From positions 115,408 through 174,477 of the forward strand of contig PMUP01000025.1 in assembly GCA_003166865.1 (NCBI GenBank): DNA of 59,070 bases, given 5' to 3'. This DNA is from Bryobacterales bacterium (GTDB lineage Bacteria > Acidobacteriota > Terriglobia > Bryobacterales > Bryobacteraceae). Positions 16,915 to 25,306 of the stretch are shown here, piece by piece (positions within the stretch are counted from its first letter, which is position 1; every line of letters begins with the position of its first letter). The notes beneath the pieces were generated by a model. It saw nothing but the letters and a program-made list of their open reading frames with translations, had not been told where the DNA came from and searched no databases. A program made the translations under genes and the position numbers.

Positions 16915-18156
16915 ATGTTGAATCCGCGTTCGCTCAACGCCACCCTCCTCTCTTTTGTCGCCGTGGCCGGCGCGCAGTTCGCCTCCGCCCAGCAAAAGGT
17001 CGCCATGGATCCCAACTTCCACATTCCTATCGCGCCCACCGGCCTCGCCGCCCGCCCGCTGCCCGATCATCCCGTGGAATTCGACACCGCCGAGGGACAG
17101 AAGATCCGGGTCGTCGTAGTCACCAAGGCCCTCGAATATCCCTGGGCCCTCGCGTTTCTTCCGGACGGCAGTATGCTCGTGACCGAGCGCGCCGGCCGCC
17201 TTCGGATCATTCGAGATCCAGGGCGCAATGGAGTGCTCGATCCCAAGCCCGTCGCCGGCGCTCCAGCCTCCTATTGGGCCGGCGAATCGGGCGGTCCAGG
17301 CGCGGTCCACGGCTATATGGACATCGCCCTCCATCCGCGATTTGCCGAAAATCACCTCGTGTACCTCACCTACACCAAGCCGCTGGATGACAAAAAACGG
17401 ACCACCGCGATCGCGCGCGGCCGCTGGGATGGTAGCGCGCTCACCGATGTCAAGGACATCTTCGTTTTGCCTGAAGCCAGCACATCGCGGATCGCCTTCG
17501 GCCGCGACGGCATGCTCTACATGAGTACCACCGGCAGAGATCCGCAGGATCCCAATACGCTGGGCGGTAAGGTGCTGCGGTTGCGCGACGACGGCACCGT
17601 TCCGCCCGACAATCCGTTCGTGGGGCAGGCCGGCCACAGGCCCGAAGTTTACACGCTGGGGCATCGCAGCGCCCTGGGATTGGCGATGCATCCGGGAACC
17701 GGTGAGATGTGGGAGAACGAGAATGGCCCGAACGGTGGCGACGAGATCAACATCCTCAAGGCCGGGCTCAACTATGGCTGGCCCCTTGTGAGTTATGGAC
17801 GCACCTATCAGGGACCTTGGCAAGTTTCGCCTCCCGGCCATGTAGGCTTTGAGCCGCCGGTCGTGATTTGGATTCCCGCGATAGCGGTCTCCGGCATGAC
17901 CTTCTACACGGGCGACAAATTCCCCAAATGGAAGGGCGATGTCTTCGTGGGCTCGCTCCGCGAGGGCGAGATTCCCGGCACCGGCCACCTGGAGCGCATC
18001 CTGTTCAACGAGAATATGGAAGAACTCCGCCGCGAAGCGATGCTCCGCGAGTTTCGCCAGCGCATCCGCGAAGTTCGACAGGGTCCGGATGGACTCCTGT
18101 ACTTGCTGACCGACGCGAAAGAAGGAGCGGTGCTGAGGATCGAGCCGGCGCCATAA
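16915..18156 (+). CDS. PQQ-dependent sugar dehydrogenase (soluble, Gdh/YliI type)
   Basis: A 413-residue exported propeller enzyme that oxidises aldose sugars in the periplasm. The signal peptide ends near residue 27 (ASA-QQ). Motifs of the family are YPWALAFLPDGSMLVTERAGRL, GYMDIALHPRFAENHLVYLTYT (active-site His in the HP region), GRDGMLYMSTTG, GHRSALGLAMHPGTGEMWENENGP (PQQ/Ca region) and GLNYGWPLVSYGRTY. I chose the ATG at 16915 because GGAAAGG stands 8 bases before it; a longer frame from 16867 overlaps the acetyltransferase gene. A final electron acceptor is not encoded nearby. Confidence 0.92.
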   Translation: MLNPRSLNATLLSFVAVAGAQFASAQQKVAMDPNFHIPIAPTGLAARPLPDHPVEFDTAEGQKIRVVVVTKALEYPWALAFLPDGSMLVTERAGRLRIIRDPGRNGVLDPKPVAGAPASYWAGESGGPGAVHGYMDIALHPRFAENHLVYLTYTKPLDDKKRTTAIARGRWDGSALTDVKDIFVLPEASTSRIAFGRDGMLYMSTTGRDPQDPNTLGGKVLRLRDDGTVPPDNPFVGQAGHRPEVYTLGHRSALGLAMHPGTGEMWENENGPNGGDEINILKAGLNYGWPLVSYGRTYQGPWQVSPPGHVGFEPPVVIWIPAIAVSGMTFYTGDKFPKWKGDVFVGSLREGEIPGTGHLERILFNENMEELRREAMLREFRQRIREVRQGPDGLLYLLTDAKEGAVLRIEPAP

Positions 18157-18231
18157 CAGCCAGCCCTTCCCTGCAACTGGGTTCCTCCGCCCGCAGCCTA
18201 TTTCGATTTATCGGATCCAATTGATCTGGAC

Positions 18232-18259
18232 TTGACGCTAATTCGAAAAGCGTTATACT
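18232..18259 (+). promoter_or_regulatory. Strong sigma70-like promoter directly before the hydrolase ATG
   Basis: TTGACG (18232-18237), a 16-base spacer and TATACT (18254-18259) stand 7 bases before the ATG at 18267. Transcription would start at or next to the start codon, so the mRNA is predicted to be leaderless. Confidence 0.65.
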
Positions 18260-18266
18260 CAGGACC

Positions 18267-19301
18267 ATGTCTTATTGGATGATTAGCGATCGAAGTCTCC
18301 CGGCAAAAGGACCAAAGACGCCTGCGAATTTCGGCGATGATCGGGGTGATCTCACGTTCTGGACCGCCGATACTGGCCCGGTGACCGATCCCTCCAAGTG
18401 GGCCAACGTCACCCGCGCCGTCTTTCAGAAGCGCCTGATTACGGCCGCCGGAACTTTTCCGGATCTCGATCCGGCTACCCAAAATAGTGAAGATCAGCAT
18501 CACGTTGCTTTCTTTATTCACGGCTTTAACAACAAGTGGTCGCAGGAGGCTGCCCGCTATCAGAAAATTTGCGACTCGCTTTTCACCGAACCCGGTTCGC
18601 TGGGCGAGTGCATCATGTATGACTGGCCGTCGCTCGGCAATGCTCTTGGCTATCTCCCCGATCGCGAGCACGCGCGCGATTGTGCCGGCGATCTGGCTGA
18701 CGTGCTGTCCTCCCTTTACGAATATATGCGCGCTCAGCAAATGGCCGGGGCGGAAGATCCAGCGAACGCGTGCAAAGCTAAAGTCTCCATTTTGGCGCAT
18801 AGCATGGGCAATTATCTTCTAGAGAAGGCCATGGCCCTTGTTTGGACGCGAAAAAACCAGCCACTGCTGATGAGCCTGGTCAATCAGCTGCTGATGATCG
18901 CCGCCGACGTCGATAACGACCTTTTCAAAAGCGGTGAAACAGTTCAACAGTCCGATGGCGATGCGATCGCGAATCTCACTTATCGCGTTACCGCGCTATA
19001 CAGCGGAAAGGATCCGGTGCTGGGACTGTCGGCAGGCCTGAAGCATTTCGGCAAACGCCGTCTGGGACGCAGCGGGATCGACCACGACTTCCCTGTTCCG
19101 GACAATGTGTGGGACGTCGATTGTTCTCGCTTCTTTATCAGCGAGACCGTGCAGAACTTTCCATTTGGTGTGCACTCTGCTTACTTCGAAGTGCCCACTA
19201 CGATTAAGCTGATACGCGAGCTTCTGCGAGGTGTTGATCGTACCGTGTTGGTGACCGAAGGACTGGCCCCAGCCCCGCTGGCAAAAGCCCAGGCGGTTTA
19301 G
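18267..19301 (+). CDS. Alpha/beta hydrolase (DUF900-like)
   Basis: A 344-residue predicted cytoplasmic alpha/beta hydrolase. The oxyanion strand and loop are VAFFIHGFNNKWSQEA (about 76-91), a Tyr/Trp strand IMYDWPSLGN follows, and the nucleophile elbow is ILAHSMGNYLLEKA (Ser near 178), close to the A-H-S-M-G form of DUF900 proteins. An Asp in IAADVDNDLF and a late His (PFGVHSAYF, about 300) can complete the triad. There is no signal peptide. Substrate is unknown; DUF900 proteins are esterase-like but little studied. The gene stands alone with its own strong promoter. Confidence 0.87.
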   Translation: MSYWMISDRSLPAKGPKTPANFGDDRGDLTFWTADTGPVTDPSKWANVTRAVFQKRLITAAGTFPDLDPATQNSEDQHHVAFFIHGFNNKWSQEAARYQKICDSLFTEPGSLGECIMYDWPSLGNALGYLPDREHARDCAGDLADVLSSLYEYMRAQQMAGAEDPANACKAKVSILAHSMGNYLLEKAMALVWTRKNQPLLMSLVNQLLMIAADVDNDLFKSGETVQQSDGDAIANLTYRVTALYSGKDPVLGLSAGLKHFGKRRLGRSGIDHDFPVPDNVWDVDCSRFFISETVQNFPFGVHSAYFEVPTTIKLIRELLRGVDRTVLVTEGLAPAPLAKAQAV

Positions 19302-19363
19302 ATCGCGCCCTCCTCCCATCAGTGCTATCTTACAGGGAGCCGCCCCCTCAGGAGTTCCCGTCA

Positions 19364-22300
19364 ATGGCCGAGAAGAAACGGGCGTCAAAACCCGGAAAGG
19401 CTCATCTCAGGGGTGCTAATCCCCGCCGTAAAACGGAACGCGCGACCGCCGTTCCACAACCTTCAGCGGCATCTTTCCCCGTCGTTGGCGTAGGCGCTTC
19501 GGCGGGCGGCCTGGAGGCCTTGTCGGCGTTTCTGAAGGCACTCCCCGCGCGGACTGGAATGGCCGTTGTCGTCATCCAGCACCTCGCCCCTCAGCACGAA
19601 AGCGCCCTGACCCAGCTTCTCTCCAAAGCCACCAGCATGCCGGTCCTTGAGGTATCCAATGGCATGCCTGTCGAGCGGAACCACATCTACGTCATCCCAC
19701 CCGACAAGATGATGACCATCCGCGACGGCGCTCTGGTGCTGATGCCGCGCGAGCGCGCTTCGGTTCCTCACCATCCCATCGACGAGTTCTATGCCGCCCT
19801 GGCGCGCGAGCGGAAGACCGCCGCCATCGGCGTAATTCTCTCCGGCAGCGGATCGGACGGCACGCTCGGGCTGAAGGCCATCAAGGCGGAAGGCGGGGTC
19901 ACCTTCGCGCAGGATCCGAAAACGGCGGCCTGGCCCGCTATGTCCACCAGCGCGATCTCTGCCGGCGCGGTCGACTTTGTCCTGCCTCCCGCCGGCATCG
20001 CCGCCGAATTGGCGCGCATCGGCCGCCATCCCTATCTCTTGGACCACCTGGAAGCGCCCGAGGGCACTGGTCCAGGAGGCGTTGGACTGGAGAAAATCTA
20101 CCTGCTGCTCCGGACCGCCACCGGTGTGGATTTCCGCCTCTACAAGCAGCCCACCGTCAGCCGCCGCGTCGCGCGCCGGATGGCTTTGCACAAGATTGCG
20201 TCTCTGGACGACTATGTGCCGTTCCTGAGGCAGAATGCCGCCGAGCTCAAGGCGCTGGCCGACGACATCTTCATCCACGTCACGGGCTTCTTTCGCGATC
20301 CGGAGTGCTTTCAAGCTTTGCGAAAGCGCGTATTCCCGAAGTTGCATTTGACTCGGCGGCTCGCCCCGCTTCGCGTCTGGGTGCCCGGGTGCTCCACCGG
20401 CGAGGAGATCTACTCCATCGCGATGCTTCTGCTCGAGTCCCTCGGCGCGAACGCCAACCAAACGAAAATTCAGATGTTTGGAACCGACATCAGCGAACCG
20501 GCCGTCGAGCGCGCTCGCGCCGGTATCTATTCCGACGCTGCCCTGCGCGGCGTGTCACCCGCGCGTCGGAGGCGCTTCTTCCTCAAGGTTGAGCATGGCT
20601 ATCAGATCAACAAGGAGGTGCGCGGCCTGTGCGTTTTCGCGCGCCATGACCTGGCGAACGACCCGCCCTTTTCGAAGCTCGACCTGATCAGTTGCCGGAA
20701 TGTCCTGATCTACGCCGGGCCCAGTTTGCAGAACCGGATTCTGTCCGCTTTCCAGTATGCCCTCAAGCACGGCGGATTTCTGTTCCTGGGGAAATCGGAA
20801 GCCATCAGCGCCTACTCCGCTATCTTCGCCCCGGAAGACCGCAACCACAAAATCTTCGTCCGCAAACCCAACGTGACCCAGGCTCCTCATTTCGATTGGC
20901 GGCTCGACGATCCCAAAGAGCCGGGCTTGGCTCCGCCTAGGATTGCGTTGCCGGCCCTGATCGCCGACTTCCAGAAGCAAGCCGAGCAAGCTCTGCTCCA
21001 GCGTTATGCGCCGCCTGCGCTGGTGATCGATTCCGATCTCCGCATCCTGCATCTTCAGGGTGACATCGGCCCCTATCTCGTTCTTCCCACCGGCCCGCCT
21101 ACCGTTCACTTGCTCAAGATGCTCCGTCCCGAGTTTATCCTCGACCTGCGTAGAGCAGTCTCCAAGGCCCAGAAAGAAGGGACGGCGGCGGCCACGCAAC
21201 TGATCCACTTCGAGCACGCGGGGCATCCGGGCGCAGTGCGGCTGGAAGTGTCGCCGCTGACGAAGGGCAACGGGGCCAAGTCAGACTTGCTGATCGCCTT
21301 CAACGCCCTCTTGCCTGGAACGCCGCCCGCCGGGCTTCCCAGCCCGAAAACCTCACCCAAGGGCCCCACGAAAAGAGCATCCAGGGTCGAACGGGAATTG
21401 GCGGCCACGCGAGAATACTTAGGTTCCCTGATCGCCGATCACGAAACGGCCCAGGAGGAGATGAAGGCGGCCCACGAGGAGATTCTTTCCAGCAGCGAGG
21501 AGCTGCAAAGCACCAACGAGGAGCTGGAAACGGCCAAGGAGGAGCTCCAGTCCACCAACGAAGAACTCCTGACTCTCAACGAGGAGCTGCTGCACCGCAA
21601 TCTCGATCTGAGCGTGCTGACCAACGACCTGAACAATGTGCTGGTGGGCGTGGACATTCCCGTCGTGGTTCTGGACGGCAGCCTGCACATCCGCAGGTTT
21701 ACTCCCATGGCTGGAAGGCTGCTGAATATCATCGAAACCGACGTGGGCCGCCCGTTCAGCGATGTCGCCTCCGCGCTCGAGGTGTCCGATTGGAACGCGC
21801 TGTTCGCGGAAGTCACCGGCCAGGTTCGTCCGCTCGAGCGTGAAGTCAAGGATAAGACCGGCCACTGGCTCACGCTGCGCATCCGCCCCTACCGGACCAG
21901 CGATAACAAGATCGACGGCGTGATCGTGATCCTGCTCGACACCGACATAATCAAGCGCGAGCTGGAGGAGTCTCGCGATTACGCCCGCATGCTGCTCGAG
22001 TCCGCCGAGCAAGCCATTGTTGCGGCTAACGCGGACGAAAAGATCGTGCTGATCAATGGCGCCACGGAAAAAATGTTCGGCTACCGCCGCGCCGATCTGC
22101 TTGGGAAGCCGCTCGACCTCCTGCTCCCAGCGGAACTCGAAGGCCGCCACTTCGACGGATCGAGGTTCCCCCTCGAAGTCAGCCTGAGCACCATCGATCA
22201 AGCCGGCGTCAAGCTCACCGTGGCATTCATGACGGACATCACCGAGCGCCAGCGGCTGGAGACGTTGTCGGAAATCTACCGCGCGGAGATTCGCGCTCTC

Positions 22301-22927
22301 GCGGCCCAGCTCATCACCGCCCAGGAGGAGGAGCGCCGCCGCGTTTCGCGGGAACTGCACGATAGCCTATGCCAGAAGCTGGCTTCCCTCGCTCTCGATG
22401 TCGAGAATCTCGCGGTTGCGCTTCCCCCTCCGGCCGCCACGCGGGCCCGTCTTCAGGAGCTGTGCGCACGGGCCATCAAAGTGTCGGAGGAGGCTCGCCA
22501 TATCGCCTACCAATTGCACCCCTCGGTCCTCGATGACCTGGGCCTGGTGGTTTCCCTCAAGGCCCTGTGCGACGAGTTCTCGAAGACCGAAAAGATGCGC
22601 GTCGATTTCACCGCCGGCAAGCTGCCGGATTTGCTTCCTCAACAAATAGCCTCCGGCTTGTACCGCATCGCGCAGGAGAGTCTACGGAACGTCGCGAAAC
22701 ACGCCAAGGCGAAGCGCCTCTCGGTCGTACTCGCCGTGCGGGATCGCGGCCTGGTGTTGTCTCTCGAGGACGACGGCATTGGATTCGCTCCCCAGGCCGT
22801 CAAAGGCAAGGGCGGGCTCGGCTTGGTCAGCATCGGCGAGCGCGCGCGAATCGTTGGCGGCACGCTGTCGATTGAATCCACCCCGGGCGAGGGCACCCGC
22901 ATTTCCGTCAGGGTTCCCTTCGAGTAG
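19364..22927 (+). CDS. CheB-CheR-PAS-histidine kinase fusion
   Basis: A 1187-residue cytoplasmic signalling protein. Order: CheB-type methylesterase (about 38-220) with Ser46 in GASAGG, His73 and Asp165; CheR-type methyltransferase (about 240-500) with the SAM loop VWVPGCSTGEE; a PAS-like region (about 545-650); a long Glu-rich coiled coil (about 675-747, EELQSTNEELETAKEEL); two PAS domains (about 755-865 and 870-962); HisKA_3 with His999 in SRELHDS; and an ATPase domain (GIGFAP and GLGLVSIGERA boxes) to the end. The start is the ATG at 19364 with AGGAG 9 bases upstream. CheB normally removes, and CheR adds, methyl groups on chemoreceptors. The response regulator gene lies 8 bases downstream. 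No chemoreceptor is encoded in the window. Confidence 0.93.
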   Translation: MAEKKRASKPGKAHLRGANPRRKTERATAVPQPSAASFPVVGVGASAGGLEALSAFLKALPARTGMAVVVIQHLAPQHESALTQLLSKATSMPVLEVSNGMPVERNHIYVIPPDKMMTIRDGALVLMPRERASVPHHPIDEFYAALARERKTAAIGVILSGSGSDGTLGLKAIKAEGGVTFAQDPKTAAWPAMSTSAISAGAVDFVLPPAGIAAELARIGRHPYLLDHLEAPEGTGPGGVGLEKIYLLLRTATGVDFRLYKQPTVSRRVARRMALHKIASLDDYVPFLRQNAAELKALADDIFIHVTGFFRDPECFQALRKRVFPKLHLTRRLAPLRVWVPGCSTGEEIYSIAMLLLESLGANANQTKIQMFGTDISEPAVERARAGIYSDAALRGVSPARRRRFFLKVEHGYQINKEVRGLCVFARHDLANDPPFSKLDLISCRNVLIYAGPSLQNRILSAFQYALKHGGFLFLGKSEAISAYSAIFAPEDRNHKIFVRKPNVTQAPHFDWRLDDPKEPGLAPPRIALPALIADFQKQAEQALLQRYAPPALVIDSDLRILHLQGDIGPYLVLPTGPPTVHLLKMLRPEFILDLRRAVSKAQKEGTAAATQLIHFEHAGHPGAVRLEVSPLTKGNGAKSDLLIAFNALLPGTPPAGLPSPKTSPKGPTKRASRVERELAATREYLGSLIADHETAQEEMKAAHEEILSSSEELQSTNEELETAKEELQSTNEELLTLNEELLHRNLDLSVLTNDLNNVLVGVDIPVVVLDGSLHIRRFTPMAGRLLNIIETDVGRPFSDVASALEVSDWNALFAEVTGQVRPLEREVKDKTGHWLTLRIRPYRTSDNKIDGVIVILLDTDIIKRELEESRDYARMLLESAEQAIVAANADEKIVLINGATEKMFGYRRADLLGKPLDLLLPAELEGRHFDGSRFPLEVSLSTIDQAGVKLTVAFMTDITERQRLETLSEIYRAEIRALAAQLITAQEEERRRVSRELHDSLCQKLASLALDVENLAVALPPPAATRARLQELCARAIKVSEEARHIAYQLHPSVLDDLGLVVSLKALCDEFSKTEKMRVDFTAGKLPDLLPQQIASGLYRIAQESLRNVAKHAKAKRLSVVLAVRDRGLVLSLEDDGIGFAPQAVKGKGGLGLVSIGERARIVGGTLSIESTPGEGTRISVRVPFE

Positions 22928-22935
22928 AGCTACCT

Positions 22936-23568
22936 ATGAAACGTCCGCGAATTCTTCTAGCCGACGACCATGCCCTGATGCTCGACGGCTTTTCGAACCT
23001 TCTCACACCCAAATACGACGTGGTGGGCACGGTGGAAGATGGAAAAGCGCTGGTCGAGGCCGCCATTCGCCTGAACCCGGACCTCATCATCCTGGACATC
23101 ACCATGCCGATTTTGAATGGAATCGATGCGGCCCGCGAGATCAGGAAACAGCTCCCGCAAGTAAAGCTGTTGTTTGTAACCATGCATACCAGTCCCACCT
23201 ACCTCCAGGCCGCGCTGGAAGCAGGAGCCAATGGGTACGCCGTAAAATCTTCCGGGCGCAGCGAGATCCTCTCCGCCGTCGAAAAGGTCCTCGGCGGGAG
23301 CCGGTACATCACCCCAGGCGTGGGCGGCGATGGGCTGGAGCGAAGCGGAAACGATCCTGCCCAAGCTGCCGCCTCGCTCCGCCTGACCGCGCGCGAGCGG
23401 CAGATCCTCCAGTTGACCGCCGAAGGCAAGAGCCGGAAGGAAGTCGCCTATGCCCTCGCCATCTCCGAAAAGACCGTGGCCTTCCACAAAGATAACCTGA
23501 AGCGTAAGTTGGGTTTGCGAAGCACCGCGCAGCTCACCAGGTATGCCCTTGATGCAGGTCTCATCTAG
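22936..23568 (+). CDS. LuxR/FixJ-type response regulator, partner of the fused kinase
   Basis: A 210-residue regulator with a receiver domain (about 4-120; acidic pair D10-D11, phosphorylation site D54 in LDITMP, K104) and a LuxR-type DNA-binding domain (about 148-210, LTARERQILQLTAEGKSRKEVA). It follows the CheB-CheR kinase gene with an 8-base gap, and the HisKA_3 kinase type usually pairs with this regulator class, so it is very probably its target. Genes it controls are not known. Two adjacent hairpins begin 6 bases after its stop. Confidence 0.95.
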   Translation: MKRPRILLADDHALMLDGFSNLLTPKYDVVGTVEDGKALVEAAIRLNPDLIILDITMPILNGIDAAREIRKQLPQVKLLFVTMHTSPTYLQAALEAGANGYAVKSSGRSEILSAVEKVLGGSRYITPGVGGDGLERSGNDPAQAAASLRLTARERQILQLTAEGKSRKEVAYALAISEKTVAFHKDNLKRKLGLRSTAQLTRYALDAGLI

Positions 23569-23574
23569 GGTGGG

Positions 23575-23610
23575 GCGGGCGCCCTCGCCCGCAGCCGACC
23601 CCGGGTCGGC
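23575..23610. repeat. Two adjacent perfect hairpins after the response regulator gene
   Basis: Arms GCGGGCG (23575-23581) and CGCCCGC (23586-23592) enclose a 4-base loop. One base later GCCGACC (23594-23600) and GGTCGGC (23604-23610) enclose a 3-base loop. No T-run follows, so it is not a typical intrinsic terminator. It may be a dispersed palindromic repeat or an mRNA 3' end stabiliser. The next ~190 bases show no gene or clear signal. Confidence 0.6.
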
Positions 23611-23803
23611 CATGCAAGCTCCTGGTCCTTTGTCCAGCTAGTCCGCAGTATGAATTGCAGCTAACATTGTTGGTAATAATTCGTAAAGAGGCTCAGATTA
23701 TAGAGCTTTGGGAGCGCGAGAAAGTAAGGCCTTCCGGCGGCGCGGTGGTCCGAGCTAGCGGTTGTCCACTCCCAAGGCCCGCAGGGTAGTGTACCTCAAA
23801 ATT

Positions 23804-24106
23804 ATGATTGCCAGCGCGGTGGATTCCAGATCGGCAAGCGAAAATCGCTATGGCTTCCTCCGTGCCGATTTTGACGCCGCCTACAAGAACATGACGGATT
23901 CATCCAGAGAATTCAGCGCGGCTCTGATGGACGTTACGGCTGAGCTGTCTCCCGAAGAACGGCGGGCGCGCACCGACAGCGCCGCCCAGGCATACGAAGA
24001 CGCTCACGAACGGTTCCTGGCCGCCGTTCGCAAGCTGAGTGAGTTCATGATCGGCCAGATGATTTCGTCACGTTCCTCGATTCACTTGGTGACGCCCCGC
24101 CGTTGA
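23804..24106 (+). CDS. Small helical protein of unknown function
   Basis: A 100-residue charged, helical protein with no signal peptide and no membrane segment. It contains ELSPEERRARTDSAAQAYED, a stretch with strong coding character (few rare codons, G/C-rich third bases). I do not recognise a family. The ATG at 23804 was preferred over an upstream TTG at 23762; neither has a good ribosome binding site. It sits between the kinase/regulator operon and a zone of decayed genes. Confidence 0.55.
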   Translation: MIASAVDSRSASENRYGFLRADFDAAYKNMTDSSREFSAALMDVTAELSPEERRARTDSAAQAYEDAHERFLAAVRKLSEFMIGQMISSRSSIHLVTPRR

Positions 24107-24130
24107 CCGCAAAGCAGCCGCGATTCAAGC

Positions 24131-24554
24131 TCACGCAAACGGATTCTCATCCGCGCTGCGGCCATAGATCACCGGCACGGGGACATCCAGCAATCTCAAG
24201 TAAACCGACAATTGCCCCCGGTGATGATACCAGTGGTTCAGCATGATCGTTCGGAGCATGACGGCGCGAGGCATCGCCATTATTTCTCTGCCGTTCGCCA
24301 GCGCCCGCCAGTTCGCCTTGGCAGCCAATTCGCTGACCCCGCCCAGATACTCTTCGGCCGCTTTTAGGCTGTCGTCAAGTGCGCTAAGAACCTCCTGCGT
24401 GTTCTTGGGAGCCGACGGATCAAAAGTCGCCCCCGCAACATCGAATTCATCCTGCTGCGCGATTCTCACCAGACCTCCCGGAATGCTGGCGATGCGCATG
24501 GCTAATTTCACCGATCATTGGTTGAAGTATCTTGGGTTCAAGTATCCTGCTCAT
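24131..24554 (-). pseudogene. DinB-like gene with damaged 5' end
   Basis: The intact part (from a GTG at 24511, 126 residues) matches the C-terminal two thirds of DinB-fold proteins, with the paired metal-ligand histidines in LNHWYHHRGQLSVYLR (about 91-106). The first helix is missing and the earlier conserved His position reads LAMRIAS. An ATG at 24554 overlaps the stop of the DUF899 remnant (ATGA) but opens a different frame, MSRILEPKILQPM, and stops after 35 codons. The coding break lies near 24505-24515. A 15-base imperfect tandem repeat (24519-24548) lies in the damaged leader. A shortened working protein is possible but would lack a ligand. Confidence 0.65.
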
Positions 24555-24852
24555 TTCGCGTCTCCCTCGCTTGCGGATATGCTCTTTGGTTGCGAGTAGG
24601 TCTTCGCCAGATCCACCAACTCGCCGTCAATGTACTTATCGTGGTGGCGAATCCACGCCATTGTAAACTTCAAGCCGTCCTCGTCGCGGCCCTTGGGCGC
24701 CAGGTCCAGGAAGTTGTACGCGCCCACCAAAATGTCCAGCCCGCGCGCGTAGCTGGAATACGTGTGGAAGACCGCGCCCGTCCCGTCCTTGTAGAACACA
24801 ATGGCGCCCGGCGCTTCCTCGCTCGGGAACTCGGTCTCGGCGTAGTACTTTG
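24551..24852 (-). pseudogene. DUF899-like C-terminal fragment
   Basis: About 100 residues match the C-terminal end of DUF899 thioredoxin-like proteins: [43 protein letters not shown] and AWIRHHDKY. The family is normally 220-260 residues, so over half is missing. The fragment joins, out of frame, to the kinase fragment at about 24843-24852. Its stop overlaps the ATG of the DinB remnant, which suggests the two were once an operon. Confidence 0.7.
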
Positions 24853-25034
24853 GCTTCGCGCTCAAACCGCGCGAGACGCTCCGGGTCCTGCGCGAGGGAG
24901 GCGGGCAAAACCTTGATCGCTACTTCGCGTTCAAGTTTGGTGTCTTTTGCGCGATATACTTCGCCCATGCCGCCCGCGCCAATCGGCGCAAGAACCTCGT
25001 AGGGTCCCAAACCCGTGCCGGTGGATAGGGACAT
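24843..25034 (-). pseudogene. Ser/Thr protein kinase N-terminal fragment
   Basis: The first ~64 residues of a PASTA-less, acidobacterial-type serine/threonine kinase: start [15 protein letters not shown], glycine-rich loop [12 protein letters not shown] and the ATP-anchoring Lys in EVAIKVLP. The reading frame then runs into unrelated sequence (the other frame of the DUF899 fragment), so no catalytic loop remains. A fusion product of 132 residues could be made but would be inactive. Confidence 0.75.
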
Positions 25035-25105
25035 GGTGGTTTGAACAATCGTAACCTAGCGCAGGCGGTCACAAGCTCCGCCCCGGCGCACCTCGGGTCC
25101 GTCCC

Positions 25106-25207
25106 CTACTGCGCCACTCCGTCCGGCCCTGCGTTTGTGAGCCGCACTCCCGGAATTTCGGCGATCGCAGGAATCACTGCCACCGCCAAGATGAGCAGAA
25201 TGCGCAT
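25106..25207 (-). pseudogene. 33-codon signal-peptide-like remnant
   Basis: An ATG at 25207 opens MRILLILAVAVIPAIAEIPG and stops after 33 codons. It looks like the export signal of a lost secreted protein. No ribosome binding site or continuation is visible. It may also be chance. Confidence 0.25.
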
Positions 25208-25306
25208 AATTGCTCCGATCCAAGCTGATTTTACCAGTGTGCGCCCCGCATTACGTGTGAAATACTGATATACTCACGGAATTCGCGAAACGGATTGCCG
25301 GACACC

